A stretch of DNA of 64,000 bases from Bacillota bacterium (GTDB lineage Bacteria; Actinomycetota; Aquicultoria; Aquicultorales; Aquicultoraceae). Position 1 is the stretch's first letter. The number at the start of each line of letters is the position of its first letter. The notes beneath the pieces were generated by a model. The model had not been told where the DNA came from and ran no database searches. It saw only the letters and a list, made by a program, of their open reading frames with translations. The stretch lies in contig JAIMBH010000002.1 of assembly GCA_023511485.1 (NCBI GenBank), positions 1 through 64,000 on the forward strand, read 5' to 3'. This document shows positions 1 through 8,690 of this stretch, in pieces. Both the position numbers and the translations under genes were made by a program.

Positions 1-1062
<1,062 letters not shown>

Positions 1063-1063
<1 letters not shown>

Positions 1064-1311
1064 TGAAGGTATTAGTCTATCATTACGGGCAAGGAGAAAA
1101 ACGAATAATAGCAGAGCTTGAAATCAAGGATGGACAGCTCACAATATCGGGGGATGCCGCTGAGGGCTTGCGCGCAGATCTCGAAAAAGGAATTCTAAAT
1201 TTAGCTGAGGGCAAGAAAGAGCGCGTCTATCCCGATAATCCTGAACTGCTTCTTAAGAACATGCCTTATAATTATTCTAGCAGTTATATGAGAGCTGAAC
1301 TGATCACATAA
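1063..1311 (+). CDS. Small hypothetical protein, possibly phage-derived
   Basis: The gene codes for 82 residues beginning MKVLVYHYGQGEKR and ending NYSSSYMRAELIT. ATG at 1063 overlaps the upstream stop (TAATG), which favours it over a TTG four codons earlier. The protein has no membrane segment or signal peptide; it reads as beta-strand-rich at the N-terminus and acidic in the middle (DGQLTISGDAAEGLRADLEK). I do not recognise the function. Small proteins of this look occur among phage structural clusters, and the broken phage-like gene downstream fits that, but this is inference. The gene may itself be a survivor of a decayed prophage. Confidence 0.5.
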
Positions 1312-1340
1312 TTATTTCGCACGAAATAATAGAGCTTCTA

Positions 1341-1369
1341 GAGCCACTTTAAACGAGGTGGCGCTTTTT
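1341..1369 (+). terminator. Probable rho-independent terminator
   Basis: GCCAC at 1343-1347 pairs with GTGGC at 1358-1362 and is followed by a T run at 1365-1369. A second perfect hairpin, ATTATTTCG-CA-CGAAATAAT at 1311-1330, immediately follows the small gene's stop codon. Confidence 0.55.
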
Positions 1370-1405
1370 ATTTACCAGGATATTTACCAGGAAAGCAGGT
1401 GAAAA

Positions 1406-1743
1406 ATGGGTATAAAAATAGACAATAGCAAAGTTAGCGATAGAAGCTGGGGCGATGTTGACAAAAGTGCAATCTGGACGCGGTTAAAAAAGCTATAGCG
1501 GACTCAGAGCCCAGCGTAAATCAGGCGGTTAGGGGAGTATATGCAGCCATAAAAGCATAAATTAATACAGAGCTCACCGAAGACGATCTCTTTGGGCCAC
1601 ATCATGAGATAGTAGATGATACGGTAATGCTAAATAGAGGCGGAGTGGTTGCGGCAGCAAAGGCAATCACAGGGGCACGCAACAAACCGAATCTTGACTC
1701 ACAGCAGCTGGCGCAAGCCAAGGCTCAGTGTTTCAATCATTAA
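1406..1743 (+). pseudogene. Decayed phage head-type gene
   Basis: ATG at 1406, with AGGTG upstream, starts a frame that reads DRSWGDVDKSAIWTRLKK and hits TAG at 1496-1498. Shifting the frame near 1493 restores AIADSEPSVNQAVRGVYAAI, then a TAA at 1558-1560, then ELTEDDLFGPHHEIVDDTV, LNRGGVVAAAKAITGAR and a final TAA at 1741-1743. The PHHE...LNRGGVVAAAKAI.GAR pattern resembles segments found in phage head proteins, such as C-terminal parts of prohead proteases; I give that link moderate weight. One frameshift plus one nonsense codon make this a clear pseudogene. Confidence 0.6.
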
Positions 1744-1950
1744 CTCCGCAGATAGGAGACTGAAAGCAATATCACCACGGGAGGCCCCGTGAGTAGGTCC
1801 TGTAAGGAGGCCTTAGCTGAATTGTATATTCCGGCCGGTTCGTCTACCGATTACGATACAATTCGGCCACAATCAGAGCGCTAGCGACGCTGATTATTGA
1901 AGCCCATATGCTGAATAATGCTGAGGATGATCTGTTTTAAGATATGTCGC
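1744..1950. other. Intergenic remnant with inverted repeat, no intact gene
   Basis: No intact gene is visible. GAATTGTAT at 1819-1827 is repeated inverted as ATACAATTC at 1856-1864. A short reading frame ends in LNNAEDDLF just before 1940 and may be the tail of another decayed phage-like gene. Confidence 0.4.
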
Positions 1951-2799
1951 TCAAACAGGCTTAACTCCATAAATTTTAATGCTTAAGATCGCATTATTGG
2001 TGATCCTTATCACCTCTTTAAGCGGCATCTTTAAATCGTTAATGATTGATTTTACTGTTGGGTCGCTTGCCATGAGCTCAACAGGGAAGGGTGTCTCGTC
2101 GATTATCATGACATCTTGGAAGCCGGCTGTTTTTACTGTCTCTATGAATGTCTCTTTTAGTAGGGCTCCGGAAATGCAACCGATATAGGCCTCGATGGAT
2201 TGTGTAATTGCGCTTGGGAGTTCCTTGGATAAAACGAGGTCTGAGATCATAAATCTGCCGCCTGGTTTCAGCACTCTGAAGGCCTCTTGAAATACCTTCT
2301 CTTTGTCGGGCGAGAGATTGATAACGCAATTCGAAATAATCACGTCTATGGAGTTATCGGCAACCGGTAAGTTTTCTATCTCGCCGAGCCTGAACTCGAC
2401 ATTCTCATAGCTACCATTTTTAGCGTTATTTTTCGCTCTTTCGATCATTTCGGGGGTCATATCTATGCCGATAACTTTTCCCTTAGCCCCAACTTTGTTT
2501 GCGGCAAGGAAGCAATCAAGCCCTGGTCCAGAACCAAGATCGAGAACAACTTCGCCCTCTTTTAGAGATGCAAGGGCTACGGGATTGCCGCAACCAAGCC
2601 CTAGGTTTGCACCCGCAGGTACTCTATCCAACTCTTCATCGGTATAACCTATTTTTTTACTTATGGTTTTCTGAACATCAGCATCTGTCCGGAGATTGGC
2701 AGAACGACAACAGGAACTACCCTGGCCACAACAGGAACTACCCTGCTCGGCAATTTTTCCATAACCCTCTCTTACGATATTTTTTATGTCGTCAACCAT
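1951..2799 (-). CDS. arsM: Arsenite S-adenosylmethyltransferase
   Basis: This 282-residue class I methyltransferase converts As(III) to methylated arsenicals with S-adenosylmethionine in the cytoplasm. The SAM-binding motif VLDLGSGPGLDCF lies near residues 86-98. The ArsM cysteine pattern is present: a CC...CC pair near residues 23-31, Cys in LGLGCGNP, Cys in ISNCVINLS and Cys in YIGCISGAL, the thiols that hold arsenic. It follows the AbrB-type gene by 32 bp on the same strand, so the two are probably cotranscribed from the promoter at 3172-3200. Nothing is missing from the usual architecture. Confidence 0.93.
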   Translation of the reverse strand: MVDDIKNIVREGYGKIAEQGSSCCGQGSSCCRSANLRTDADVQKTISKKIGYTDEELDRVPAGANLGLGCGNPVALASLKEGEVVLDLGSGPGLDCFLAANKVGAKGKVIGIDMTPEMIERAKNNAKNGSYENVEFRLGEIENLPVADNSIDVIISNCVINLSPDKEKVFQEAFRVLKPGGRFMISDLVLSKELPSAITQSIEAYIGCISGALLKETFIETVKTAGFQDVMIIDETPFPVELMASDPTVKSIINDLKMPLKEVIRITNNAILSIKIYGVKPV

Positions 2800-2831
2800 T
2801 TTTACTCTCCTTTAATCTCTCCAACCTACCA

Positions 2832-3110
2832 TTAGCCAAGCAAGTCCTTCATGGCCGGTCCCAAGATGCTCTTTACTAAGTTTGTGAGTTCTTCGGCCTT
2901 AATAAGGGTGATGCAACACATGCCGCTATCACCCTCCATGCTAACAATAGCCAGTTTATCCCCAGCTTTTATACCTACCTTTTCTCTTATCTCCTTAGGG
3001 AGTACCATTTGACCGCGTTCATCTACACTAAGAATTGCCTCAACCTTGCAACAGCTCGCTGCTTGGCTCACCGAGGTTTTAGGATGTTTATCGCCGCCTT
3101 TTCTTGCCAT
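2832..3110 (-). CDS. AbrB/SpoVT-type regulator, cysteine-rich
   Basis: This 92-residue protein has a swapped-hairpin AbrB domain (ILSVDERGQMVLPKEIREKV, residues 27-46) followed by GIKAGDKLAIVS. Two cysteine pairs frame the domain: ASCCKVE near residue 21 and MCCITL near residue 64. Proteins with this CCKVE...VDERGQMVLPKE pattern are sometimes annotated as HgcAB-associated. AAGGAGA lies eight bases before the ATG. It is the first gene of a two-gene unit with arsM, and repeated sites overlap its promoter, so autoregulation is likely. The paired cysteines suggest sensing of a thiophilic metal such as arsenite, which is inference; DNA binding is expected from the family. Confidence 0.85.
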   Translation of the reverse strand: MARKGGDKHPKTSVSQAASCCKVEAILSVDERGQMVLPKEIREKVGIKAGDKLAIVSMEGDSGMCCITLIKAEELTNLVKSILGPAMKDLLG

Positions 3111-3132
3111 AATAAATATCTCCTTTTGCTGA

Positions 3133-3200
3133 TATCAGAATAATCCATTATTCTGATTATTCTGATGTATCAGTATAATCCATAGTTTATTATATGTCAA
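3133..3200 (-). promoter_or_regulatory. Sigma-A-type promoter with repeated operator for abrB-arsM
   Basis: On the minus strand, TTGACA (3195-3200) and TATACT (3172-3177) are separated by 17 bp. Overlapping and downstream, TATCAG(A/T)ATAATCCAT occurs twice (3133-3148 and 3168-3183). TCAGAATAA (3135-3143) and TTATTCTGA (3148-3156) form an inverted repeat, with another TTATTCTGA at 3157-3165. This layout fits a repressor operator, most simply for the AbrB protein itself. Confidence 0.75.
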
Positions 3201-3692
3201 ACATTTTAACCCCATTTTAGTTACCCTACTCACCGTATTGAAAAGCAGCACAGGTATTGTGGAGCACAGATATTGTGGTTTGGCTTTATGGGCAGGAAAT
3301 ATTCCTGCGCTTATTATAGAACGTATAGAACGGGGAGGGTTGGCCTGGCTGGTCTTAAGCAGCATAAGCTTTGCTCTATAAAAGTTAATAGTCGTTAGTT
3401 TAATGCGGCTATGGCCTGGTTTAATATGGCTATAGCCAGGCCAACTATTCTATAATAAGTAAAACGTTTGTACGAATTACATAGCCCGAGGAGGCTTCAT
3501 GAATAGCAAGCCACGGATGGCGTGCATGGAATACAGCTCATAGCTTCTTTAGAAATCTTAAAGACAACGCCTTCGAGCAGGTGCTTCGGTATGTTTACTA
3601 AGTATGTTTATTATTATGAAGGCGATTTCGAACGGACCGCCTAATATTCCGCAAAGCGAGGCAAGGAGACACTAGGTTGATGGGGTGATACT
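3201..3692. other. Intergenic region with hairpin and a possible 14-residue leader ORF
   Basis: TGGCCTGG (3412-3419) pairs with CCAGGCCA (3436-3443), and TTTAAT(GC/AT)GGCTAT is repeated directly across it. A 14-codon frame at 3499-3543 (MNSKPRMACMEYSS) follows GAGGAGG at good spacing, but nothing beyond the ribosome site supports it as a real peptide. No larger gene is visible. Confidence 0.35.
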
Positions 3693-4172
3693 TTGGACAA
3701 GCTCTCTAAAAGCTTCATGCTGCTTATAAGTCTTCCTGTAGTTATGCTAGTTCTTGCACTCCTATTTATATTTAGGGGCGTTATATCAGGTCTCTTAGTT
3801 CCAATGCCCGATATCAACAAATTAGGGTCTCGAGAACTTGTCAAAACGTATTACAAGAGGATTTCTCTTGGAGACACGCGCGGTGCAGACAAATGCCTCT
3901 CTGATAGCTACAGACGTGAACTAAGTAAGCCAAATGTGATTCGTGAAAGCGTGCTCTGGCTAGACGATTTAAATGTGAGTAAAGGTGTCCGTATGAAACT
4001 GTATGATCAAAGAAATACAAACTACGATGAACTGCAGTTTGTTGTTAAGTATAGTGCGTGGTACCTAGAACCATCTGGTGCCGGGGATGGCATTCAGCTG
4101 AGGTTTGTATATGTGGCAAAAGAGACCAAGGATTCACCTTGGCGAATCATATCCATAGGCTCTGGGCCTTAG
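3693..4172 (+). CDS. Membrane-anchored DUF4829-like protein
   Basis: This 159-residue protein has one N-terminal membrane segment (residues 8-36, LLISLPVVMLVLALLFIFRG) and an extracytoplasmic alpha/beta domain. The domain begins ELVKTYYKRISLGDTRGADKCL, which is NTF2-like, and ends with PWRIISIGSGP, the closing motif seen in DUF4829 proteins of Gram-positive bacteria. The start is TTG at 3693 with GGGGTG seven bases upstream. Its neighbours are unrelated single genes. The function is unknown; the fold suggests a small binding domain outside the membrane. Confidence 0.65.
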   Translation: MDKLSKSFMLLISLPVVMLVLALLFIFRGVISGLLVPMPDINKLGSRELVKTYYKRISLGDTRGADKCLSDSYRRELSKPNVIRESVLWLDDLNVSKGVRMKLYDQRNTNYDELQFVVKYSAWYLEPSGAGDGIQLRFVYVAKETKDSPWRIISIGSGP

Positions 4173-4300
4173 ATTATCTTTCGGATATCGTAATCATAAC
4201 GCTTATATTACGATCTCATAAAAGCATGCTTTTAGTTCAAATAAGGGAAAAACCTCATTTTTTGTTTCCTATGGAGGTTAAGTTGCTCCGGGCAGATGAT

Positions 4301-4870
4301 TTACGTAAACCTGCGTAAACACCTGCTTAGCCAAGTCCTTTCCTTATAGTTCAGATAACTATTTCCAAACTCCTCAACAAGGCCTTTTTCTTCGACCTGG
4401 GATACAATGATAAGCATAAGCGTAATTACCAAGGCGTAGGCTAAAGCGAGCAAGGACGCACTCCACACAGCCAGACCGAACGCGGCCATGGCTCCGCCAA
4501 AATAGATAGGGTGTGCGGTGATTTTAAAAGGGCCGGTTGTAATAAGCTTTCCGTTTGGAGGCGGGATGAAAGTTGCAGCTCCAAGTGTAAATATTGACCA
4601 CAATAGCAATGCAACCCCTAATATGGCTATGGCAAGTCCAGTCCATGATATGGCTGCCGTTGGAGGCTTTCGCATGTCTAATAAAATAAAAGCGATAAAG
4701 CCGACTATGTTGCTAACGACAACAAAAAAGTGCATAAAGACAAGGAGGGGTCTAAGTGCCTCTGGTACCTTAAAATAGGCGGCATACTTCCAGGCGACAA
4801 ATGTATAAGATATCGCTACATAAAAACATCCCAAAACAAAAAAGCGGACAATATGCAAATAGGTCTCCAT
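4301..4870 (-). CDS. Isoprenylcysteine carboxyl methyltransferase-like membrane protein
   Basis: About 189 residues from ATG 4870 (METYLHIVRFF). Upstream in-frame codons exist, but GGGG precedes this ATG and the membrane domain begins here. Five hydrophobic segments are followed by the ICMT/PEMT signature: TTGPFKITAHPIYFGG, then a membrane hairpin, then QVEEKGLVEEFGNSYLNYKERT. In the family the HP and EE residues bind SAM and substrate at the membrane. The substrate is unknown in bacteria; small-molecule, lipid or quinone-related methylation are all possible. The gene is convergent with the DUF4829-like gene and appears monocistronic. Confidence 0.8.
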   Translation of the reverse strand: METYLHIVRFFVLGCFYVAISYTFVAWKYAAYFKVPEALRPLLVFMHFFVVVSNIVGFIAFILLDMRKPPTAAISWTGLAIAILGVALLLWSIFTLGAATFIPPPNGKLITTGPFKITAHPIYFGGAMAAFGLAVWSASLLALAYALVITLMLIIVSQVEEKGLVEEFGNSYLNYKERTWLSRCLRRFT

Positions 4871-5126
4871 ACAATATTTATGCCCCTTGCCGCCGGTTTT
4901 AATTAAGCTATCGATTTTAAATGCTGTTTTAGGCAATCTGTAGTTGGTAAGGTTATTACGCTGGAAGTCTAGGCGCAAAAAAGCTACGCACATAGTCTGG
5001 GCATGTTTGTGAAAGAAGCCGTCAAGACAGGTTACTGTTTTTATCTTTTCTTAAAATAGGGTAGATTTCGACCTGAACTGCTCTTTGGTAAACGGTACTT
5101 TTTAGCAAACGGTAAGGCGGGATAAG

Positions 5127-5810
5127 GTGGGTGAAAGGGAGGAACTAAAGCCAAAGGCACCTCTTCTTCGTGAGATAAAAAGGGGTAAACCTGAGGATAA
5201 ATATATACCAATAACTCTAGTTACCGGACGCGGCGAAATATCTTGCCGTTACTATCCTGTGCGTGGGGCCTATCTTGGCACAATTTGGGTGGGTGGAGTT
5301 GGTGGCGACTTTGATACTCCGGCCCGCGGCCTTTACCCGAAACTTAGCGAGGCGTTGCGTGAGTACAATATTGCTTCGCTATGGGTTAGCTACCGGCATC
5401 CAGCGTCTATTGAAGAATCAGTTTACGATGTGATGGCCGGCATTATCTTTCTTGAGAGTGAAGGTATCTATAGGATAGCTCTAGTCGGCCATTCGTTTGG
5501 TGGAGCCGTTGTGATACAAGCTGCGGCTCGCTCTGGATCGGTTAAGGTAGTGGTTGCGCTTGCAACACAAAGCTACGGAGCGGAGGAAGTATCTGAGCTA
5601 TCCCCAGATTGCTCTATCCTTTTGATTCACGGAGCTGACGATACGGTTTTGCCAAGCTCAAACTCGCGCCGCGTCTTTGAGATGGCGCATGAACCAAAAA
5701 AGCTTATTATTCTGCAAGAAAACGGTCACAATTTAGAAAAGGCTGCTGGTGAGGTTGAAAAGCTGGTTCGCGAATGGGTTGTATCCCGGTTAATCCCACT
5801 CCAGAAGTAG
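5127..5810 (+). CDS. Alpha/beta hydrolase
   Basis: This 227-residue cytoplasmic hydrolase has the nucleophile elbow VGHSFGGA (Ser near residue 120), an acid in HGADDTVLP and the catalytic His in QENGHNLE. The dienelactone hydrolase/acyl-peptidase-like core is complete, with no signal peptide. The start is GTG at 5127 with AAGGCGG upstream. Substrate cannot be told from sequence. It stands alone, convergent with the small membrane gene across the hairpin at 5941-5964. Confidence 0.8.
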   Translation: MGEREELKPKAPLLREIKRGKPEDKYIPITLVTGRGEISCRYYPVRGAYLGTIWVGGVGGDFDTPARGLYPKLSEALREYNIASLWVSYRHPASIEESVYDVMAGIIFLESEGIYRIALVGHSFGGAVVIQAAARSGSVKVVVALATQSYGAEEVSELSPDCSILLIHGADDTVLPSSNSRRVFEMAHEPKKLIILQENGHNLEKAAGEVEKLVREWVVSRLIPLQK

Positions 5811-5940
5811 AATAGCATTTAGGCAGTGTGAGGTTTAATAAGCCATAGGGGCCATTCACTTTTTATTTGGCATTCGAAAGGACCGAATTGCACTCGGCAA
5901 CAGAAGCGCTCATCGACAAAAGGAAAGGTTTGAATGCAAA

Positions 5941-5964
5941 CCGGGGAAGCTTTAACTTCCCCGG
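5941..5964. terminator. Bidirectional hairpin between convergent genes
   Basis: CCGGGGAAG (5941-5949) and CTTCCCCGG (5956-5964) form a perfect 9-bp stem with a 6-nt loop, placed between two convergent genes. Neither side has a long T run, so termination efficiency is uncertain. Confidence 0.6.
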
Positions 5965-5993
5965 CTTTAGTTGCTTCATATAAGCGACTTAGC

Positions 5994-6179
5994 CTATATC
6001 AATCTAACCAGATGAAAAACGACCACTATCAGCGAGAAGATAAGTAAGATATTTATTATACCTGCGGTTACAGGAGTTAGCGCAAGTATGCCAAATAATT
6101 GCAGTAACGCTAAAACAACAGCTATGAAGAGTACCGCATAGATAATGGTCCACATTGGAGCATTTGTCCTTGCTGCCAT
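5994..6179 (-). CDS. Small two-helix membrane protein
   Basis: The gene codes for 61 residues starting MAARTNAPMWTIIYAV. ATG 6179 is chosen because AAGGAGGTGAGG lies directly upstream; the longer frame to 6272 has no such site. Two hydrophobic segments (about residues 8-30 and 37-58) make it almost entirely membrane-embedded, with a short turn (LALTPVTAG) between. No catalytic residue is visible and I do not recognise the family; it resembles small membrane proteins of stress-related type in Gram-positive bacteria. Confidence 0.7.
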   Translation of the reverse strand: MAARTNAPMWTIIYAVLFIAVVLALLQLFGILALTPVTAGIINILLIFSLIVVVFHLVRLI

Positions 6180-6362
6180 TATCCTCACCTCCTTGCTATA
6201 GTATATATACCCAGAAATTACCAAGCCTAACTGAATAATTGCCTGCACGGTGGACGTGCACTTATAAGGCACTTGCTAGCAGACACCTGGGGTTTTTAGA
6301 GAAATATGAGGTCGATGTGCTATACCCTAGGGGCTATGATTTAGCTATAACGTATCTTATAA

Positions 6363-6418
6363 TTAAACGTAAATTTATATTTGACAATAATACCCCTGGG
6401 GGGTATACTTACGTTTAA
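6363..6418 (+). promoter_or_regulatory. Promoter with CsoR/CstR-type operator inside
   Basis: TTGACA (6381-6386) and TATACT (6404-6409) are 17 bp apart. The spacer holds ATACCCCTGGGGGGTAT (6390-6406), the C-run/G-run palindrome of the CsoR/CstR repressor family. A perfect outer inverted repeat, TTAAACGTAA (6363-6372) and TTACGTTTAA (6409-6418), frames the whole promoter. A repressor bound here would block polymerase; the inducer could be copper or persulfide. Confidence 0.8.
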
Positions 6419-6449
6419 AGTTACTATTGGTTAAGGGGTTGATAAATAT

Positions 6450-6839
6450 ATGAACCTAGAAGATTTTGCATACGTTGTTGAAACCGATAAGAGCGTTGAT
6501 GATGCAGTTGTAGCGGTTTTACGCGAAGTCGAAAAAAAGGGATGGTCGGTCTTTAACGTAATTGGCATCAGCGAGAGGCTTGCGGCAAAAGGATTCGATC
6601 AGAAACCCGTAAAACTAGTCGAAATATGTAACGGTAAGCATGCCAACCACTTTTTAAATAAAGACAGATATGTATCTCTTTTTATGCCATGCAGGATCAA
6701 TATCATGGAAGAAGACGGCAAGGTTAAGATTAGTTCTATGAGACCGTCAGTTATGTCGCAATTCTTTCCAAACGTAGACCAATCAGAAGCAGCGGCAGTA
6801 GAAAAAGATGTAATCGAAATCATAGATAGCGCTAAATAA
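6450..6839 (+). CDS. DUF302 domain protein
   Basis: This 129-residue soluble protein matches the DUF302 layout: an N-terminal strand with ETDKSVDDAVVAVLREVEKKG, then KLVEICNGKHANHFLNKDRY and the closing SLFMPCRINIMEEDGKVKIS. The family forms dimers of unknown function, often beside sulfur- or metal-stress genes. One Cys lies in each conserved motif (EIC, MPC). The promoter in front carries a CsoR/CstR-type operator, pointing to induction by copper or reactive sulfur. The gene appears monocistronic; AAGGGG precedes the ATG. Confidence 0.85.
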   Translation: MNLEDFAYVVETDKSVDDAVVAVLREVEKKGWSVFNVIGISERLAAKGFDQKPVKLVEICNGKHANHFLNKDRYVSLFMPCRINIMEEDGKVKISSMRPSVMSQFFPNVDQSEAAAVEKDVIEIIDSAK

Positions 6840-6903
6840 ATAGTTAGAATATCGCAGATAGCGCTAAACATAGCGCTAAATAGTTAGTTTTGGCTTCCCA
6901 GCA

Positions 6904-7584
6904 CTACCCTTGCCGTTCTTTAAGGACGGCAAGGGCCTCCTTAGCTATATCGCTAATGGCCTTTTCCTGTAGCTCTCCATCAGTATAGATGTTTATGCGG
7001 TGGTGATCTTTAAGCAATCCTTCAAGAGACTCTCTTACATCAAAAACTAAGCCTTCTAAGACAGTAGTGCCGGCTTCGCCGATAGCTCCTAAAGCCCAGG
7101 CTGCATGTCCGCGAACTGAAATCCGCGGATTTCTTAACAAACCTAAAACGTGAAATACGTAGTTTTTGAAAAGCTCCGGTCGCTTTTCTCCAATTTGACG
7201 CACTGACCAAAGCAGCCCGACCCATACTCTGCTATCCGATATTTTTGCAAACATCTTGGGCACAAAACTGCCAAGTTTATAAGGCTGGGCTGCAACAATA
7301 GCTCCTATGGCTTCCATTGAGCCCCATGCATTGCCGCCGGATTGATCTTCTAGATTATAAAGCAGGCGTCCGATAACAACATGGGCTTTGTTTTCATCTA
7401 ATACCTCAGGATGAGCAGCCAGAACGCCGAAAGCATTGACTGCCCGCCAGTGTAAGAGGTTGTCTTCGTTATAAAGCAGCGATGTGAGCTGCCTTACTAC
7501 AGCTCTATCACTTTTTGCAAGCTCAACTACTGCGTCAAAATTTTTATTCTGCAGAAGCCCTTTTAAAATATCTTTTGTCGACAA
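6904..7584 (-). CDS. HEAT-repeat protein (DVU0298-like), copy 1
   Basis: This 226-residue all-helical protein is built of HEAT repeats: LLHWRAVNAFGVLAAHPE, NAWGSMEAIGAIVAAQP, VWVGLLWSVRQIGEKRP and ISVRGHAAWALGAIGEAG. These match the DVU0298-type family known from sulfate reducers and relatives, whose role is unknown but presumably protein-protein interaction. The start is TTG 7584 behind AAGGAGAG. The next gene is a paralogue with the same repeat order, so the pair comes from a tandem duplication. Confidence 0.8.
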   Translation of the reverse strand: MSTKDILKGLLQNKNFDAVVELAKSDRAVVRQLTSLLYNEDNLLHWRAVNAFGVLAAHPEVLDENKAHVVIGRLLYNLEDQSGGNAWGSMEAIGAIVAAQPYKLGSFVPKMFAKISDSRVWVGLLWSVRQIGEKRPELFKNYVFHVLGLLRNPRISVRGHAAWALGAIGEAGTTVLEGLVFDVRESLEGLLKDHHRINIYTDGELQEKAISDIAKEALAVLKERQG

Positions 7585-7718
7585 TCGCTTCTCTCCTTAG
7601 TGCTATTCTCATATTTGCAACTTAAATGGCAATATATGCCTGTATGTGTCTGAGAATTAACTTTAACGCATGCAGGTATTGATGACAATCCTTGAGTTTG
7701 CATCCCAAACCCGTAAGT

Positions 7719-8384
7719 CTAAAATATTTTTTCTAGCTCGGCTATGGATTTTTCGGCCAATTCCCAGACTGTAGCGCTGCGGAGTCTGCCCGAGTCATAA
7801 ATATAAAGCGGGGCGTTATCGCCCCTAAGGGCATTGAGGTGTTTTGCGGCATCAGCATCTTTGGTGGCCCCGAGTACCCAAGCGGCATGGCCTCTTATTG
7901 TGGGGTTAGGGTCTTTAAGAAGCTCTATTATTTTAGGTACGCTGCTCCAGACTAAGTCGGGTCGTTTTTCGGCGATTTTTCTAGCCGACCAGAGCACGCC
8001 GCGCTGCAGAGTCGGATCGTCTATAAAAGAGAGAACTATACGGCCAAAATCGGGAAACCGGTTTGGGTTAGTTGCAACTACTGCACCGAGCGCTTCAGTT
8101 GCTGGCCATGCTGTAGCTCCAGATTCCTCAGCCAATGACCAGACAAGCCGCCTTGGTATGTTTCGCTCACCATCCGGGCCGTTGCTAGCGTTGCCAGATC
8201 GCTTGGCCTGGTAAGCGGCGACCACACCCAAAGCTTCCGCAGCTCGCCAATGCAAAAGGTCGTCAGTGGCGTAAAGAAATGAAAATAAGTATCTGATGAC
8301 GCTTTTTCTGTTTTTGGCAAGCTCGGCTACCTTATCGAAATTTCCTTCATCCAGAAGTTCTTTTACCTTTTCTTTTAAAGACAC
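7719..8384 (-). CDS. HEAT-repeat protein (DVU0298-like), copy 2
   Basis: This 221-residue paralogue of the adjacent gene has the same repeats: LLHWRAAEALGVVAAYQ, TAWPATEALGAVVATNP, LQRGVLWSARKIAEKRP and PTIRGHAAWVLGATKDA. GTG 8384 is the likely start: GAAGGAG lies upstream and VSLKEKVKELLDEGNFDKV then lines up with the start of copy 1. A TTG at 8441 would add 19 residues with no counterpart. It is upstream of copy 1 on the same strand, with about 130 bp between. Function unknown. Confidence 0.8.
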   Translation of the reverse strand: MSLKEKVKELLDEGNFDKVAELAKNRKSVIRYLFSFLYATDDLLHWRAAEALGVVAAYQAKRSGNASNGPDGERNIPRRLVWSLAEESGATAWPATEALGAVVATNPNRFPDFGRIVLSFIDDPTLQRGVLWSARKIAEKRPDLVWSSVPKIIELLKDPNPTIRGHAAWVLGATKDADAAKHLNALRGDNAPLYIYDSGRLRSATVWELAEKSIAELEKIF

Positions 8385-8580
8385 ATCAATGGCTCCTTCT
8401 GCCTTGCGGCACCCTCTAACCAAAATATCAGGGTTCAACAATTTAGTAAATGCTGTTTGGTTGATATGCTACCTGGGTGCGGGATAGGAAATTTAAGCTT
8501 TCTTTTAAGCTTTCTTTTAGCCAGGGGTTGTGCCTTGAACGAATCTTCACAAAAAATTCACACACTATTTCAAGCTTTTT

Positions 8581-8601
8581 CATATTACCAGCAGTAATAT
8601 G
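8581..8601. promoter_or_regulatory. Perfect inverted repeat upstream of the macA-like gene
   Basis: CATATTAC (8581-8588) and GTAATATG (8594-8601) form an 8-bp dyad with a 5-bp centre about 90 bp before the export operon. It resembles a TetR- or MarR-type operator; no regulator gene lies next to it. Confidence 0.45.
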
Positions 8602-8690
8602 GTTATGGAAACATATAAACCCAAGGCATCTTGATGAGCGTTTTTAATAACTATGAACTGTTCAGTTACTAGTCAAAATAGGAGAAACGC

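Noticed and set aside
3499-3543. Leader peptide gene
   Set aside because: Only the ribosome site supports it; no attenuator or linked biosynthetic gene follows.
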